A stretch of 64,000 nt of DNA from assembly GCA_028023455.1 (NCBI GenBank), contig JAQFVV010012416.1, forward strand, positions 3,949,594 to 4,013,593, written 5' to 3'. Both the position numbers and the translations under genes were made by a program. Origin of the DNA: Epiperipatus broadwayi (taxonomy: Eukaryota; Onychophora; Udeonychophora; Euonychophora; Peripatidae). Below the pieces are notes generated by a model. The model was not told where the DNA came from and searched no databases. It worked only from the letters and a program-made list of their open reading frames with translations. Every line of letters begins with the position of its first letter. Position 1 is the first letter of the stretch. Positions 1 to 11,412 of the stretch are shown piece by piece.

Positions 1-529
1 TATTGCAGTTTTTTAAAAATTAAATAAATTCGTACATAACATAGGGAAAGAATAAGTCAGAAAGTGGTTGAAATGTAGAACAAAGAAGGGAAAGATTTCG
101 CAGCTCTTTTTTTGATATTAATTCGGTAAATAGAAAACATTGGAAATAAACAAAGATATTAATATACTCAAAGTTTAAAACATTAGTTTTGAATAAGATT
201 AATAATCCCTGGTTAGTCGATCGGGTGATAGTGGCAGGTTGAACTAGATAGCTCTAATCAATTATTCAGGGTGATTTTTTTTTAATTTTTATTCTGTTGA
301 TGATGGATCCTGTAACCTTAAACTTTTAAGTATAATAAATAAAAACTTGTCTAATGTGTATGGTCTAAGATGAAAAGAAATCTGAAAACAAAACACATAT
401 CTTGAACCACGATAATGAGTTCGATCTGAAATATCATGCTAGATATAAGAATGGTAGATCGTATATGTGAAAAACTTGTATTTGCAAAATCTAACTATTG
501 TTAGTTGGAAGTTAGAGTAGATTGATACC
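1..529. other. AT-rich stretch, nothing recognised
   Basis: No coding homology, RNA gene or repeat copy was recognised here. The sequence is plain AT-rich DNA leading into the first family B repeat. Confidence 0.5.
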
Positions 530-745
530 TGTCCATTAAAGTATGAAGATTTGCTATCTTAATATAAACTGAACACTGATTATATATGTGTGTGAGAGAT
601 GATAATCTGGACCAACTGATGAGTGCTGGTTCAGCTCGAAATACGTATATTGGTGATTATTGAACTTTACTACATGTGTGTGTGATCATGTGTATGAATA
701 GTGTGGATATTTGAAAAGTCTGAGTTCAAATCCCCTATATTTACA
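530..745 (+). repeat. Family B repeat copy 1, with hammerhead core
   Basis: This is the distal half of the family B unit. Several other copies share its order: a segment ending in TTAATATAAACTGA, a hammerhead ribozyme (601-660), a segment with ATGTGTGTG, then a tRNA-B-box-like end reading GAGTTCAAATCCCC. The first half of the unit, seen at 57.85 and 58.29 kb, is poorly preserved here. The family is short and non-coding. I infer a non-autonomous retroelement, like a retrozyme or a hammerhead-bearing SINE. The hammerhead is annotated separately. Confidence 0.75.
601..660 (+). ncRNA. Type I hammerhead ribozyme (family B, intact core)
   Basis: The core boxes are in canonical order. CTGATGA lies at 616-622. 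Stem-loop II (623-637) pairs GTGCTG with CAGCTC across a GTT loop, with one U-U mismatch. GAAA lies at 638-641. Stem III is the self-complementary ATACGTAT (641-648), and the predicted cleavage is after A649. Stem I closes as ACCAA (611-615) with TTGGT (650-654). In other copies a distal GATAA/TTATC pairing extends stem I beyond an internal loop. A stem III this short has almost no loop, which favours cleavage as a dimer or tandem transcript, as reported for Penelope-associated hammerheads. Activity is inferred, not shown. Confidence 0.8.
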
Positions 746-1431
746 ATTAGGCTCCAGATATATGAAGAGGGCCTGTATTTCAAATATTACTATTGTTAAT
801 AACAAAATATGTATGCATATGTTCAAAGGCATATCTGTTTTCCAGATAAATGAGAAAGAGGAATCGACAGTTTTTTTATTAATTCTTTACACTTGTTTAA
901 TGATTATTATATATTTGCAAAGAATTTATTATATCATTTATCGTCATCATCATCATTTTTCACTGATCAGTGATTCACTGCAAGGTCAAAGTCTTACCAA
1001 GTCTAATACATTTTTTTCTATTTCATATCTTCTTTTGTACACATCATTTGAGCAAACTTTCTTTTATCTCACAGACAGAATTTTTCCCAGTATATATATT
1101 TCCATACTTTGATTATTGTTTTCTTTTCTTTCAGGACTAAGTTCAATGTACATTCAGTATGTTTTCATATGACTTTGCAACTGCTATTGTATATGATTGA
1201 GTGGATTGCTCATCAACATACTTCAGTGAGTGTGTTGAGTTTACAGGCTTTATCTCTCCGATTAATGTCAAAAAATACCATGTTCTTTTTTCTCCGATGT
1301 ATGATAGTTGAAGGCAGAATAAATGTATTTATATATCTATGAATGTTCATTCTCTTATATTTACAATCATTCATCATATCTTTATATTTTTATAAAATAC
1401 AACCTCAGTTAAAATTTGGTTATTATAATAT
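746..1431. other. AT-rich stretch, nothing recognised
   Basis: Two chance open frames cross this stretch, one of them starting inside the family B repeat. Their translations are low in complexity, rich in Ile, Leu, Phe and His, and match no family I know. Confidence 0.4.
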
Positions 1432-1562
1432 ATAGGGTATATGAGCACAGACTTCCACACGACCCACCACTCTCCACACTATCTCACAACACTGATACAC
1501 TTGAACACATATATGTGGAAAAGATAAATAATCACTAATATACTCAGTGATTGCATAGCTCT
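1432..1562 (-). repeat. Family B repeat copy 2, truncated
   Basis: Read on the minus strand, this fragment holds only the last part of the unit: the 3' side of hammerhead stem I (TTAGTGATTATTTATC), then the CATATATGTG segment and the terminal gtgggtcgtgtggaagtctg segment. The copy breaks off at the ribozyme cleavage region, so the catalytic boxes are missing. Confidence 0.7.
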
Positions 1563-1959
1563 AGTTGAAACTCAGATATAGTAAATGAATGAAAAACAAT
1601 GCTAGAATATGAATAATAGCATTTTACCGACTACGCTGAATGTTGATCCAGTATATAGATTGCAAGATTTTTATAAATATGAAGCACAGATTTAAATCAA
1701 CTTAGATGCTATAAGTTAATTAACAAACATATATCAGTATAGTGTTCATTAGCTTTTAAGATATAAGCTTACTTAAATTTACATCATGTTTAGAATAGTC
1801 TAGAAATCAATATACTTATCGACTAGCAGCTTAATAGGTAAGAGGTTATTTTTTTTTATCTATGTTGTTTAATTCAGACTTTGTGTTTCTAAATATAGAT
1901 AGCACTGTTGAAATATTCTAGCATTTGTTTATATTCATTTACTACATTTTTTGAGTTTC

Positions 1960-2078
1960 AATTAGCAGTCAACAATATCATTAACAATAAACAATCTCAA
2001 TTTGTTACCACGGTAACCTCCTTTATTCAATAAAGATGGAAATCGACCCTTATCTATAGTCTAATATGTTTATATTGA
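1960..2078 (+). repeat. Direct repeat, unit 1, with X-box-like palindrome
   Basis: This segment shares AATATCATTAACAAT, a GTT-CC-GG-AAC palindrome and TTTATTCAATAAAGATGGAA, in the same order, with 2317-2432. The palindrome at 2004-2017 reads GTTACCACGGTAAC, a textbook form of the X-box bound by RFX transcription factors. Whether it is used is unknown. The pair may be two copies of an old interspersed repeat. Confidence 0.6.
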
Positions 2079-2316
2079 CATTAAAGATTGCAACTTGACT
2101 ACAGAGTATGAAATTATTAATACAAATAAGTATAAATAAAACCCAGTGAACAGGTAAATATAACCTGTTCTGAAAGCAGACTATCAAATAGTGAATTATA
2201 ATTTTCAAAGATTGCAAATATAATTTTCAAATTGCATTCCAACCATGTATTATTAAGATAATAAATCTAACAATGCTCAAGGAGTAGATAGGTATTCAAT
2301 GTAAATACATGAATAC

Positions 2317-2432
2317 AGTCAACCTTTAAACAATACCAATATCATTAACAATCAACAATTTCAATCTGTTTCCAAGGCAACCTTGTTTATTCAATAAAGA
2401 TGGAAGTTTTTTATCTATGGTTTGATACACTT
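2317..2432 (+). repeat. Direct repeat, unit 2, with X-box-like palindrome
   Basis: This is the second copy of the segment at 1960-2078, with centres about 364 bp apart. Its palindrome at 2368-2381 is GTTTCCAAGGCAAC. It differs from unit 1 at several positions but keeps the GTTNCC/GGNAAC half-sites. Confidence 0.6.
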
Positions 2433-4068
2433 ATATAAACATACAGATAGATGAATATAGATACATCATCTCCCCACACAAACCTAATAGTATATACCCA
2501 TTTTTTATAGAATACTTTATCATCACAGTATTCAGTTCAGTGCCTAATTTATTTAATCTATTATTCAATGATCTTGTAGAAACAGAATGCAGGAAATTCA
2601 TACATGATAATGACATTTTTTCAACTTTACAAAAAGGATCAACCCTTTTCAATAAAAATAGAAAAAGTTGTAAATCATTTTCAAAAACTTGTATCTTATT
2701 CCTACTTTGACAACAGTATGTTCAACTTTTCGTTTAAACAATGGGGAAACATCCCATAATTACAACCTAATTTTTAAACAAAAGTTTGAAACATAATTTG
2801 ACCCTATGTTTTTTAAAAGTAATCTTGGATCATAACCCATTTTTCCATTTATATAAGATTAGATCTAAAATAATCACTAGAAATAATCTTTGTGGAATTC
2901 TGTCTATTACTATTTGTCTTGTGATGCAAATATTTTATGGATAGAAATCTTTAGCACTAGTTCATTCTAATGATAATTACTATTGCAGTCAGTTAAATAT
3001 TGTCATGAGAAAAATTACTGAAACACTCAACTCTATTCTTTGCAGTAATCTTTATATTCTTTTATATATTTCCTATTACATATAAGATCAGAAGTTTCCT
3101 TTAAAAAATATATAAAAAGTGGTTTAATTACATCAGACTTGCCAATAACTTAAGATGTAGTTTTTACCATCTACGACTCATCTCAAATCAAAATATCCTT
3201 TCTAGATGTTCAACGAAAAATATTTTCAAACAACCAAAGAATTATTGACTAAAACAAAATTTTTGATCAATTTAATTTTCCAGATCTTACATTAAAACCA
3301 ATTGGATTTGGCCTTTCTGAGTGTTACTGAAGTTTTATTACAGATTTAGATTATTTTAATTACTACTAACCTATATAGATATTGTAAATAACTACTAAGA
3401 TCAGGGATTCCCAACCTGAAGTGTCCATACTCTCCAAGGAGTATAGTATAACAGATAAATAAGTATATTATGCTATTAATATATTCCCAAAATAAGTTAT
3501 GTTATCAACATTTCTGAACTATTCCATATTGGCACTGTTTGTCCGCCACCCCTTCTAGATTTCATGTCTCTTTTTGGACATGGACACAGTGGACATGCAT
3601 AGTTTTTTTCTTACTGCAAACTCTAATAATTCAAAATGCCCAGTAAAGATTCAAGATATTGGTGCCCACTTGAGGTTTACCTCCGTGACATATGCATATC
3701 CTGCCCATGTGGTTGAAGTACTGCATGGTACATTTGCCAACTGCTTATTCCTTATTATAATGAATAAGGGGTATTGTATAATTTACTAAAAATCAAGGGG
3801 TATTCTATTTGATATTTTAATAATAGTTGAATAGTCTTAAAAAAATCCATGCTTTTAATAAATATATAATTTATTATATTTGTAATGATTTTTTAATCAA
3901 AGATTAAAGGTAACTTTTATTATTTATATATACATGATCTTATTTTTCTTATTTAATGTTGCATTATTTTTTATATATGTAGAGATTGAATTGTTGAATA
4001 AGAAAAAGTATGAATATAATTTTTTTTCTATTTATTTGCACTGAAACTATAAATATAATAGATGAACA
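2433..4068. other. AT-rich stretch, nothing recognised
   Basis: No homology was recognised. Short open frames here, such as those at 2431-2652 and 3574-3789, give unfamiliar peptides with no motif and are treated as chance. Confidence 0.45.
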
Positions 4069-4222
4069 AGGCAAAACTATCCTTCAGTAGTGCCACCCTG
4101 TGCCAACCAGAGTAATCATTACTCTGATTGGCACAGGGTGGCACTACTGTATGGAGAGTTTTGCTTTGTTTAATAACAATTATGTGCTAATATGAGATAG
4201 TGATCATGTGATGTTTAGTTAT
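4069..4222. repeat. Family A foldback copy 1 (no hammerhead)
   Basis: This is a near-perfect hairpin. GGCAAAACTATCC...AGTAGTGCCACCCTG is mirrored by CAGGGTGGCACTACTG...GGAGAGTTTTG about a centre near 4116. Only the outer end of the family A unit is present, so the ribozyme is absent. Family-typical flank continues on the right (AATAACAATTATGTGCTAA, then ATCATGTGATGTTTAG). Confidence 0.75.
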
Positions 4223-5409
4223 TTATAATAGATGAAGGAATTAAATCCTGTGGATGACTATTCTGGAAAAAAATTGTTTCATATAATTATTATTTAAATT
4301 AAGCATGTGCAATTTCTTTTAGGGGAACAGACCTCACAAAATATTACTTATCATAAATTAGGCCACACTACTAAAAAAAAGTTTCACAAACATCATATTT
4401 AGTATAAAATATAGCAAAAAAAATCAATTATTTTGTTTAAATTTGTGTACAAACAGTAGAAAGAAATTACAAATTTTAGAGTAAACCTGATTAAATGGAT
4501 AAAATAAAATACATAAAAGTTAAATAAACAATTAGTATATGATATTACTATAATTTATGATGTCATACAGAAAATCGTACAAGGATGAAGGTTATCTGGG
4601 TCTGATTTAAATGTATTTGAATTATTCTACAGGGAAATATTTTTTCAAATATATCAATTGGGTTCCTTGCTTTTAATAATTTTAAATATTTAAAATAAAA
4701 TAAAAAACTTTTTCAAACTAAATTATAAACCGAGATTTGATAAAATGCATCAATCTTTAATTTATTTAAAAGTCCTTTTCTATATGGGTTTTAATAAGAG
4801 GTGTGATTTTTATTAAAATTACTTATTTCAAACATCTTGTAGGAAACATATAATAATGATTGATTATTACATAGGTCATTGAAAGGATTTAAGATTATAT
4901 TGTTTTCATACCAAATTCATGGGATCATACCTGGATGGAAAATCTTGACGAGTAGTTATGAAAACTATTTTTTAAAAGCCTCGTAGTGAAAAATTATTTA
5001 TTCATCTGTCATGGCATAAATTGAACAGATAAAAAGTTTTTTTTCAGATTTCAATCAGGCACAGGACATTTTTCTCAAACACCAACTCTTAACCAACTTA
5101 ATTCATCAACCAATTTGGTCAGTAAATGTACATATAAATATTTTTAGCTAGAAGGTAAATAAGAAAAACCAATCATTCAAATCCTTATTGTCTTAAAACA
5201 GTCAAGAATGGTAAGTTTTTCTCATTCACTGTTTTTATGAGGGGTTATTGAAGAGGACATGCATTAAAAACTGCTTAGTGGCCTTTTTTTTTTTTGCTTT
5301 TTTCTATACTTTTATTATGTTATTTTCTGGTTACTGTTTTTAACATCATTTTTAATATTTGAATACAAGTATTATGCATATATTTGAACATTAGATGTAA
5401 TTAGAGAAG
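4223..5409. other. AT-rich stretch, nothing recognised
   Basis: No coding or RNA feature was recognised, and the composition is strongly A+T throughout. Confidence 0.45.
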
Positions 5410-6172
5410 TTTTGAACACAGACTTCCAAGCTCCCTATAGCTATCTATACTATCTTATATAACCGATACCCATGATCACATACATGTGAAAGAGATAAAT
5501 GATTTCCAATATACATATTTCATGCTGAACCAGCACTCATCAATGGTCCAGATCAGCATCTTCTACAAATATGTATAATCAGTGTTCAGTTTATATTAAG
5601 ATAGCAAATCGTCAAACTTTAATGAACAGGCTTCAATCTTTTCCACCTCCAACTCCCCAGCCATCCATATCATTTAAAATCTGATGATTGGAAATGTTCA
5701 AAGCCCTTGTTGATGCCTATAACTCATGATTCTTTATTATACTTGTATTTGAATATTACAGATTCAACCTGAATTTTGCTCATCCCTCTTTTAGTATTTA
5801 AATGTTCATATAAAGGTTCTACATATGGGGGATCAGAGTGACTTAAAGTCAACATAGGTATGACAATATTATTGGCATCAACAAGGGCTTTCAGAATTTC
5901 ATCATCAAATTTTCAATAATATGAATGGCTGAAGAGTTGAAGAGTGGAGAAGATTGAAGCTGGTCCATTAAAGCTTGAAGATTGCTATCTTAATATAAAC
6001 TGAGCACTGATTATATATGTGGGTGGGAGATGAGAATATGGACCAACTTATGAATGCTGGTTCAATATAAAATAAGTATATTTGAGATCATTTATCTTTT
6101 TCATATGTATGTGGTCATGTGTATCAGTTACGTAAGATGGACTGGATAGTTGTAGGAAGCTTGAAAGTTTAT
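5410..6172. repeat. Family B inverted pair (copies 3 and 4)
   Basis: The left arm (about 5410-5725) is a family B unit in minus orientation and the right arm (about 5838-6172) is a unit in plus orientation, with a spacer of about 110-140 bp. Both arms hold degenerate hammerheads. The minus copy (about 5490-5560) reads TTGATGA, with stem II, GAAA and stem III kept but the first core C changed and a base lost from stem I. The plus copy (about 6030-6105) has CTTATGA and a lost GAAA. The right arm also preserves the segment ggcatcaacaagggcttt that opens full-length units. Confidence 0.75.
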
Positions 6173-6550
6173 GCCCAAATCTTTTCTAATAACATTATTT
6201 TTATAAAATTTGATCCCTAATAATCACTATTTATTTGTCATGTGCTCTTTTTCAGGAACCAATCAATATTGATAAACCAGAAATATCTATAAAGGTATGA
6301 ATTAATTACATTCATATTTTTTGCATGCATTAAAATTTTTACTTGCTTTTTTTCTTAATATCACATAAATTTGTTTCTGCCCTTACACATCAGAAGCATC
6401 CTCACTATTTTGGTCATTTTTTCAACAATGCAAATTCAATGTTTGAGTTGAGAAGTATGCCAAGCACCATTTTCTTTTTGGAGCTCTGCTCTTTTTATGT
6501 TTTCAGTGTTCATACTTTGTATTTCGTAAAGTTATTATATACTGTAATAA
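6173..6550. other. Short stretch before family C, nothing recognised
   Basis: An 81-codon open frame (6343-6588) runs into the family C repeat and shows no known motif, so it is treated as chance. Confidence 0.4.
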
Positions 6551-7065
6551 TATTCATTAAGGCTGTAGCCTCAAGCACATGCATATAAAATGCGATAGTA
6601 GGGACCTCTACAGGTCTTAAAACCACAAGCTTACTCATTGGAAAAAAAGAGGGGAACCCTTCTTTACTTCAACCTACTTTCTATTTAAATAGGTGAAGCT
6701 GAAGCGGTTTGATCTGAGAGTGTGAAGCTATTCAATACTTCACTAATTAAGTCCACATTTCTTATTACACGTTAATACTCATGAAATCTTTCGATTTACG
6801 ATGAGTCAATGGAAAGATTTTATAGTGAGAAATCTATTACGATAATTTAAAGTTGTAATTATAAATTTATTTAAACGCACATTGATTACGTAAATAATAT
6901 TCATTAAGGCTGTAGCCTCAAGCACATGCGTATAAAATGCGATAGTAAGGACCTCTACAGGTCTTAAAACCACAAGCTTACTCATTGGAAGAAAAGAGAG
7001 GAACCCTTCTTTACTTCAACCTACTTCCTATTTAAATAGGTGAAGCTGAAGCGGTTCGATTTTCA
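6551..7065 (+). repeat. Family C repeat, head-to-tail 1.45 units
   Basis: One complete unit runs from the GGCTGTAGCC at 6561 to the identical GGCTGTAGCC at 6908, a period of 347 bp. A second unit in the same direction breaks off near 7065. Constant segments include GGGACCTCTACAGGTC, CCTATTTAAATAGG (or TTCTATTTAAATAGG), GGTGAAGCTGAAGCGGTT and an ACTCAT...ATGAGT hairpin. No hammerhead boxes were found on either strand. There is no open frame. Head-to-tail copies suggest a tandem or circular template. Confidence 0.8.
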
Positions 7066-7175
7066 TGCAATATTTTAACATTAACAAAATGGCATGTAAG
7101 TCTAGTACTTATTCTGAAAAAAAAAAAGTCTAGTACTTGTAATAAAAAGAAGTCCTAAAGATTTTACTTTAAATA

Positions 7176-7274
7176 GTAAATGACTGGAAGGTTTCTATTC
7201 TTCCACATGCGCCTTACTATTACTTTCAGACAGTCAATAGCTGTTAAAACAGCGGTCTGAGTCCAGTCATTACT
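7176..7274. repeat. Compact cloverleaf-like inverted repeat
   Basis: The outer arms AGTAAATGACTGG (7176-7188) and CCAGTCATTACT (7263-7274) pair with one bulge. Inside are a GGAAG/CTTCC hairpin and a second arm with CAGAC/GTCTG outside GCTGTT/AACAGC. The whole folds as a three-way junction of about 100 nt directly after the broken end of family C. It could be an unrecognised small RNA or a small foldback element. No pol III boxes are evident. Confidence 0.5.
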
Positions 7275-9576
7275 GATTTAATAACAACATGTGATTTAAA
7301 CAAAATATTATTTAAATAGTAAATTAGAAAAAATTAAACTAAGTAAACTATATAAATAAACGTTCGCATAGATAAGTAAATACTGTATGTGGAGGATATT
7401 TAAACACCAAAATAACACGGTTCCATTCAATTTAGCCAACTGATTTTTTTTTATTTTCTCAATTGAGAATTAATCAAAAATATCTTTATTACTTGAACCC
7501 CCCACTCTCACCTTAAATTGTGAATGACTATTTTATATTTTGTTTTTTGTCTACATATTAAGAAAAGAAAAAATCTAACATAAGAAAAGACAGAAAGATC
7601 CACTTATTACAATTTTTTGAAATTTTATAAATTAACCACAATTTACTACTTTTATCATTTTATGAGAAGTTATGGACACCAAATACCTTCACCTACTAAC
7701 CTTTATTTATGAATGTATATAATGCTTTATTACCTATATATTATTGATCATATTAGTGCCTATGGGTAATATTTTAATGAAAGAAAAGACAGACCTTATC
7801 AGGATTGCCAAAATCTGGATAATCAGGATCATTTTCCTATCTTAATTTATTCCACAACAGCTAGATTTAAAAAAAGGAAAAATAATTTATTATTACCATA
7901 GTGTTGAAATCAAGGTCACTTCCTACTGACTATATAGGAAGCATATTTTCAAAATGATAATCTATTTAATTCCAGGTTGCTCCAAGGATCTTCATTATTG
8001 TGATCATTGAATCACCTATCCCATTTCTGATTACTTTTTTTTTTTTTCAATGCTAGCTTTTCTGAGTATTATACACTTTTTTACTGATTCTTGCTATGAC
8101 CAAAGTAAGATAAATTTTAATCTGGTCATTTGTACTTCAAGCAAAAATTCAGATCTGATGTGATTGTACATCCATTTTTATTTGTATTTTTTAGTTGTCT
8201 ATAAAATTCTCAAAAGTCTTAACCAGTATCTCAATTCTAAAGCTTCAATGTTTTTCTATAATTCGTATTTTGTGACCAGTTTTCATATCCATAGGGAATC
8301 ATAGAAAATACTTTACCACAAACAATTTTGATTTGAACTTTTAAAGATATGATCTTACCGATAAAAATCTTTTTCAGGCTTTTCACAGCATTTCTTCTTA
8401 GTGTTCATATGTGATAAATACCTTGGTTATTGCATCATTTATTGATGATAAAAGATCAAAGATGCAAAATTAGCCAACTACTTTTTGGCCATTATCAATT
8501 ATAAAGTCCAATGTTTTTAACTTGTCATCATAATCATGGTCTTCTTTATATATAGTCATTTTCTTATTTATTTACTCTGTTCTTAAACTTTAATAATAAA
8601 AAACCTTGAGATAAATTGATATCATTATAATATCTAAAATTACTGAAGTTTCTTCCATCAAACCTGAATCCATATTTGTTTTTGTTAAATTTGACTTTTT
8701 TCATGTATATAAGTTGAAGATGTAGTGTAACAACATGTAGCACTGTCTAACTTTTTGCCATTGAAAAAGAAGTTTATTTCATCACATCCTGTTTAATGGT
8801 TGCTTTTAATTCTCTATAAAGATATGTCATAAGAACATTTTCTAATTTAGCATTGATCAAGTGGATAAAAGATTTTGTTGTAATGAATATGCCTATACAG
8901 ACTTTGTGTCTCTAATCCTTACATAGATAAGTATAATTAGATGATGATGACCATGTTTTTTTAAAGTGCTTCCACGTGATCTTTACATAATTGGAATACC
9001 TACTTTGATTATCATCTTCTAGTCATTGATTGACAATCAAATTCTCCTTCTTTGTTTAATAAAATATGTAATAACTTTTCTATACTGGTATATAAATGAT
9101 AATCACTATGGCAAATATATATAATTTTATTCTGTCACATAGAAGGCTGACCAATGTGTCACAGTTATAAGTACAACATATCTCAACACAGCAATACATT
9201 TATCCATTTTTTTCTTCATTATTTAGTACCATGATATATATATGATTGTTCATGCCTATATATCTACTATTATTCATTCAATATACATTTATTTTAGTCT
9301 TTTAGTCTAAAGCAATATTCAACATATAATATACATGGACATTTATCTGTTTCTTTTCTGAAATTTATACATTTTAAAATGAAAAAATGAGACATGCAAT
9401 TAAATCTAAGAAGGAAACAGCTAAAGGAAAATGAGCAAATTATTAATATCTTAAAAAGCAAGTGAAGAAATATAAAATTAAGAAAAATATATACAAAATG
9501 TCTAAATATAATGAACGGAAGTAACTGGAGCTTACAATGATTTTTATATTTTAATAAAAGTCAGCTGATTACAGAT
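7275..9576. other. AT-rich stretch, nothing recognised
   Basis: No recognisable coding sequence, RNA gene or family A-E repeat was found in this long AT-rich stretch. Confidence 0.45.
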
Positions 9577-9908
9577 GTCCTTTAGCATTTGTTGTTATTG
9601 ATGCTTAGTTTATTTACATAATTGTAAATGATTCAGTCTATTTATTATATATATTAATAGAATAAATGATAAGAATAACCATTTAAATATTCAGAGAATC
9701 AAAGCTGAGCTTTAGTTTTAACAAACTCTAAATATGAAATGAAAATTCAGTTTTTAATACATATAAATAATAAATAATTCAGATTATATGTAACTGAACA
9801 GGAAGTAATTGAAAATTCCAATGAGTTGGGTAATGCAAATAAACTCTCAAAAGACAGATGACGCCAATAGTCCTTTAGCATTTGTTGTTATGTATGCTTA
9901 GTTTATTT
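9577..9908 (+). repeat. Pair of short direct repeats (about 40 bp each)
   Basis: TCCTTTAGCATTTGTTGTTA followed by GATGCTTAGTTTATTTA occurs at about 9577-9615 and again at about 9870-9908 with few changes, about 293 bp apart. Nothing between them is recognised. They lie just left of the family C-like hairpin. Confidence 0.5.
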
Positions 9909-9959
9909 ATAAACATTAATTCTTATTAAGTGCATGGTCAGCAAATAAATACATATAAG

Positions 9960-10287
9960 GCTTTAACCTTAATACTATGCACCTTGAGTGTTTAATTTTA
10001 CCATGAGAAGGACCTCTATAAATCTTAACATAAAATTACGATTTTATAACGATAAGATCGGCCATTTTATCTTCAATCTACTTTCTAATTATATAGGAAA
10101 ATCTAAAGCATTTTGATTTGAGAGTGTGAAAAATTTACTAGATTCACACTCTCAAATCAAAATGCTTTAGATTTGCCTATATAATTAGAAAATAGGATGA
10201 AGATAAGATGACCACTCTTATCTTTATAAAGACGTAATTTGTAGAGGTCCCTCTCATGGTAAAATTAAGCACTCAAGGTAATGTATT
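9960..10287. repeat. Family C-related foldback
   Basis: The left arm (9960-10130) and right arm (10143-10287) are long imperfect inverted repeats around a loop of about 12 bp. The innermost stem, TTTGATTTGAGAGTGTGA, is matched exactly. In the left arm the order GGACCTCTA, CTTCAATCTACTTTCTA, ATATAGG, GAGAGTGTGA parallels the family C unit, so this is a diverged, inverted member or relative. Arm-to-arm divergence is modest. Confidence 0.7.
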
Positions 10288-10459
10288 TAGTTTATTTATG
10301 TAACTTTAAAACAAATATATTACAGATATATAATTTTTTAATAAGTTCTATATAATATCTTTATTTAAGTAATTACAACTCATTTATGGTGAACTTTTGA
10401 TTCAAACCAATCAAAATATTAAGCTTTATTTAAAAGTAGTTTAGCATAGCTAATTACAT

Positions 10460-11412
10460 CTAGATATTAAAAGAAGTTATAGAAAGAACCACTAAATATG
10501 AATTGCCATTATGCTTTGCACACATAGATTATAAAAAGGCATTTGAGTATATAAGCATTTCTATAGAGATTAAGGCTTTGGATATTCAATATATAGATAG
10601 ATCCAGGATATTTACTGAAATGCAGCAGAGGTGATTAGTAACAGATTAAAGAATGATTTCATATCTGTAAAACTTTTTAAAGTAGATTTACAAAGAATAT
10701 TTTGTGAATTAAAATAGAAAATTAACAGAATAAAAAGAAATGATTTGAATCACCTAGATTTAGTAGAAATGGTTGCTTTTGCAAATAATGTTTCAGAGTA
10801 TTAGGAAATATTATGAAAATTATCAGATGAAAACAAGAAAATAAGACTAAAGGTAAATTATAAAAAGATTAAAGTAACATTCAGTGGTTTTCACACACAA
10901 AAAAAGATTGGTAATTATGAATTAGAAGTTAATAATTACAAATACTTCAGTCCAATTATTAATCGAGAGAAAAGTTTAATGGATAAAATTAATCACATGG
11001 ACAGAATGCTGTAAGTAAAAATAACTTAACATTAAAAGGAAATATGCTTATGTTTTGAAAGACTGTTTTGTTAAACATGTTTTGCTATTTCTTGCATATA
11101 AAGATATGGATTTTTAAAAGAACAACAACATACATACCTCAAATCATACAATGAATACAGAAAGCTGCATATTGGAACCAACAAAACAAAGCAAAATATG
11201 ACATCATTAATATCACTGACAGATTAAAAAGTTGAACAGCACTGAGCTAAGCACATTTCTAAAAGAGATGGTAGTAGATGGGCCATTGAAATCTTAAACT
11301 GGATCCAAGAAATTGTAGATAAACGCATTAAAGATATGAATGAAAGGGATAAGGAAGTTTTCTAAAATGATGTGAAAAAGATAAGGCATGGCTTGGAAAA
11401 ACTAGATTAAAC
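10460..11412 (+). pseudogene. RTE-clade non-LTR retrotransposon reverse transcriptase remnant
   Basis: Conceptual translation interrupted by many stops and frame changes matches the order of an RTE-type reverse transcriptase. Near the start is palm motif A, FAHIDYKKAFEYI. Next comes a shortened stretch where the conserved RQGD box is not recognisable. Motif C follows as FANN where active enzymes have FADD. After that come KKIKVTFSG and a YKYFSPIINRE segment, equivalent to the YLG box region. The C-terminal part has DGSRWAIEILNWI, typical of the RTE tail. The element would copy its own RNA at a nicked target. Here the catalytic Asp pair is lost, so it is dead. No endonuclease domain was seen upstream. 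Confidence 0.75.

Noticed and set aside
711-1112. 133-codon open frame as a gene
   Set aside because: It starts inside a family B repeat, has low-complexity hydrophobic content and no recognisable motif or neighbour.
6551-7065. Hammerhead in family C
   Set aside because: Neither strand has CTGANGA followed by stem II and GAAA. CTGATTAAGTCC is the nearest match and lacks the rest.
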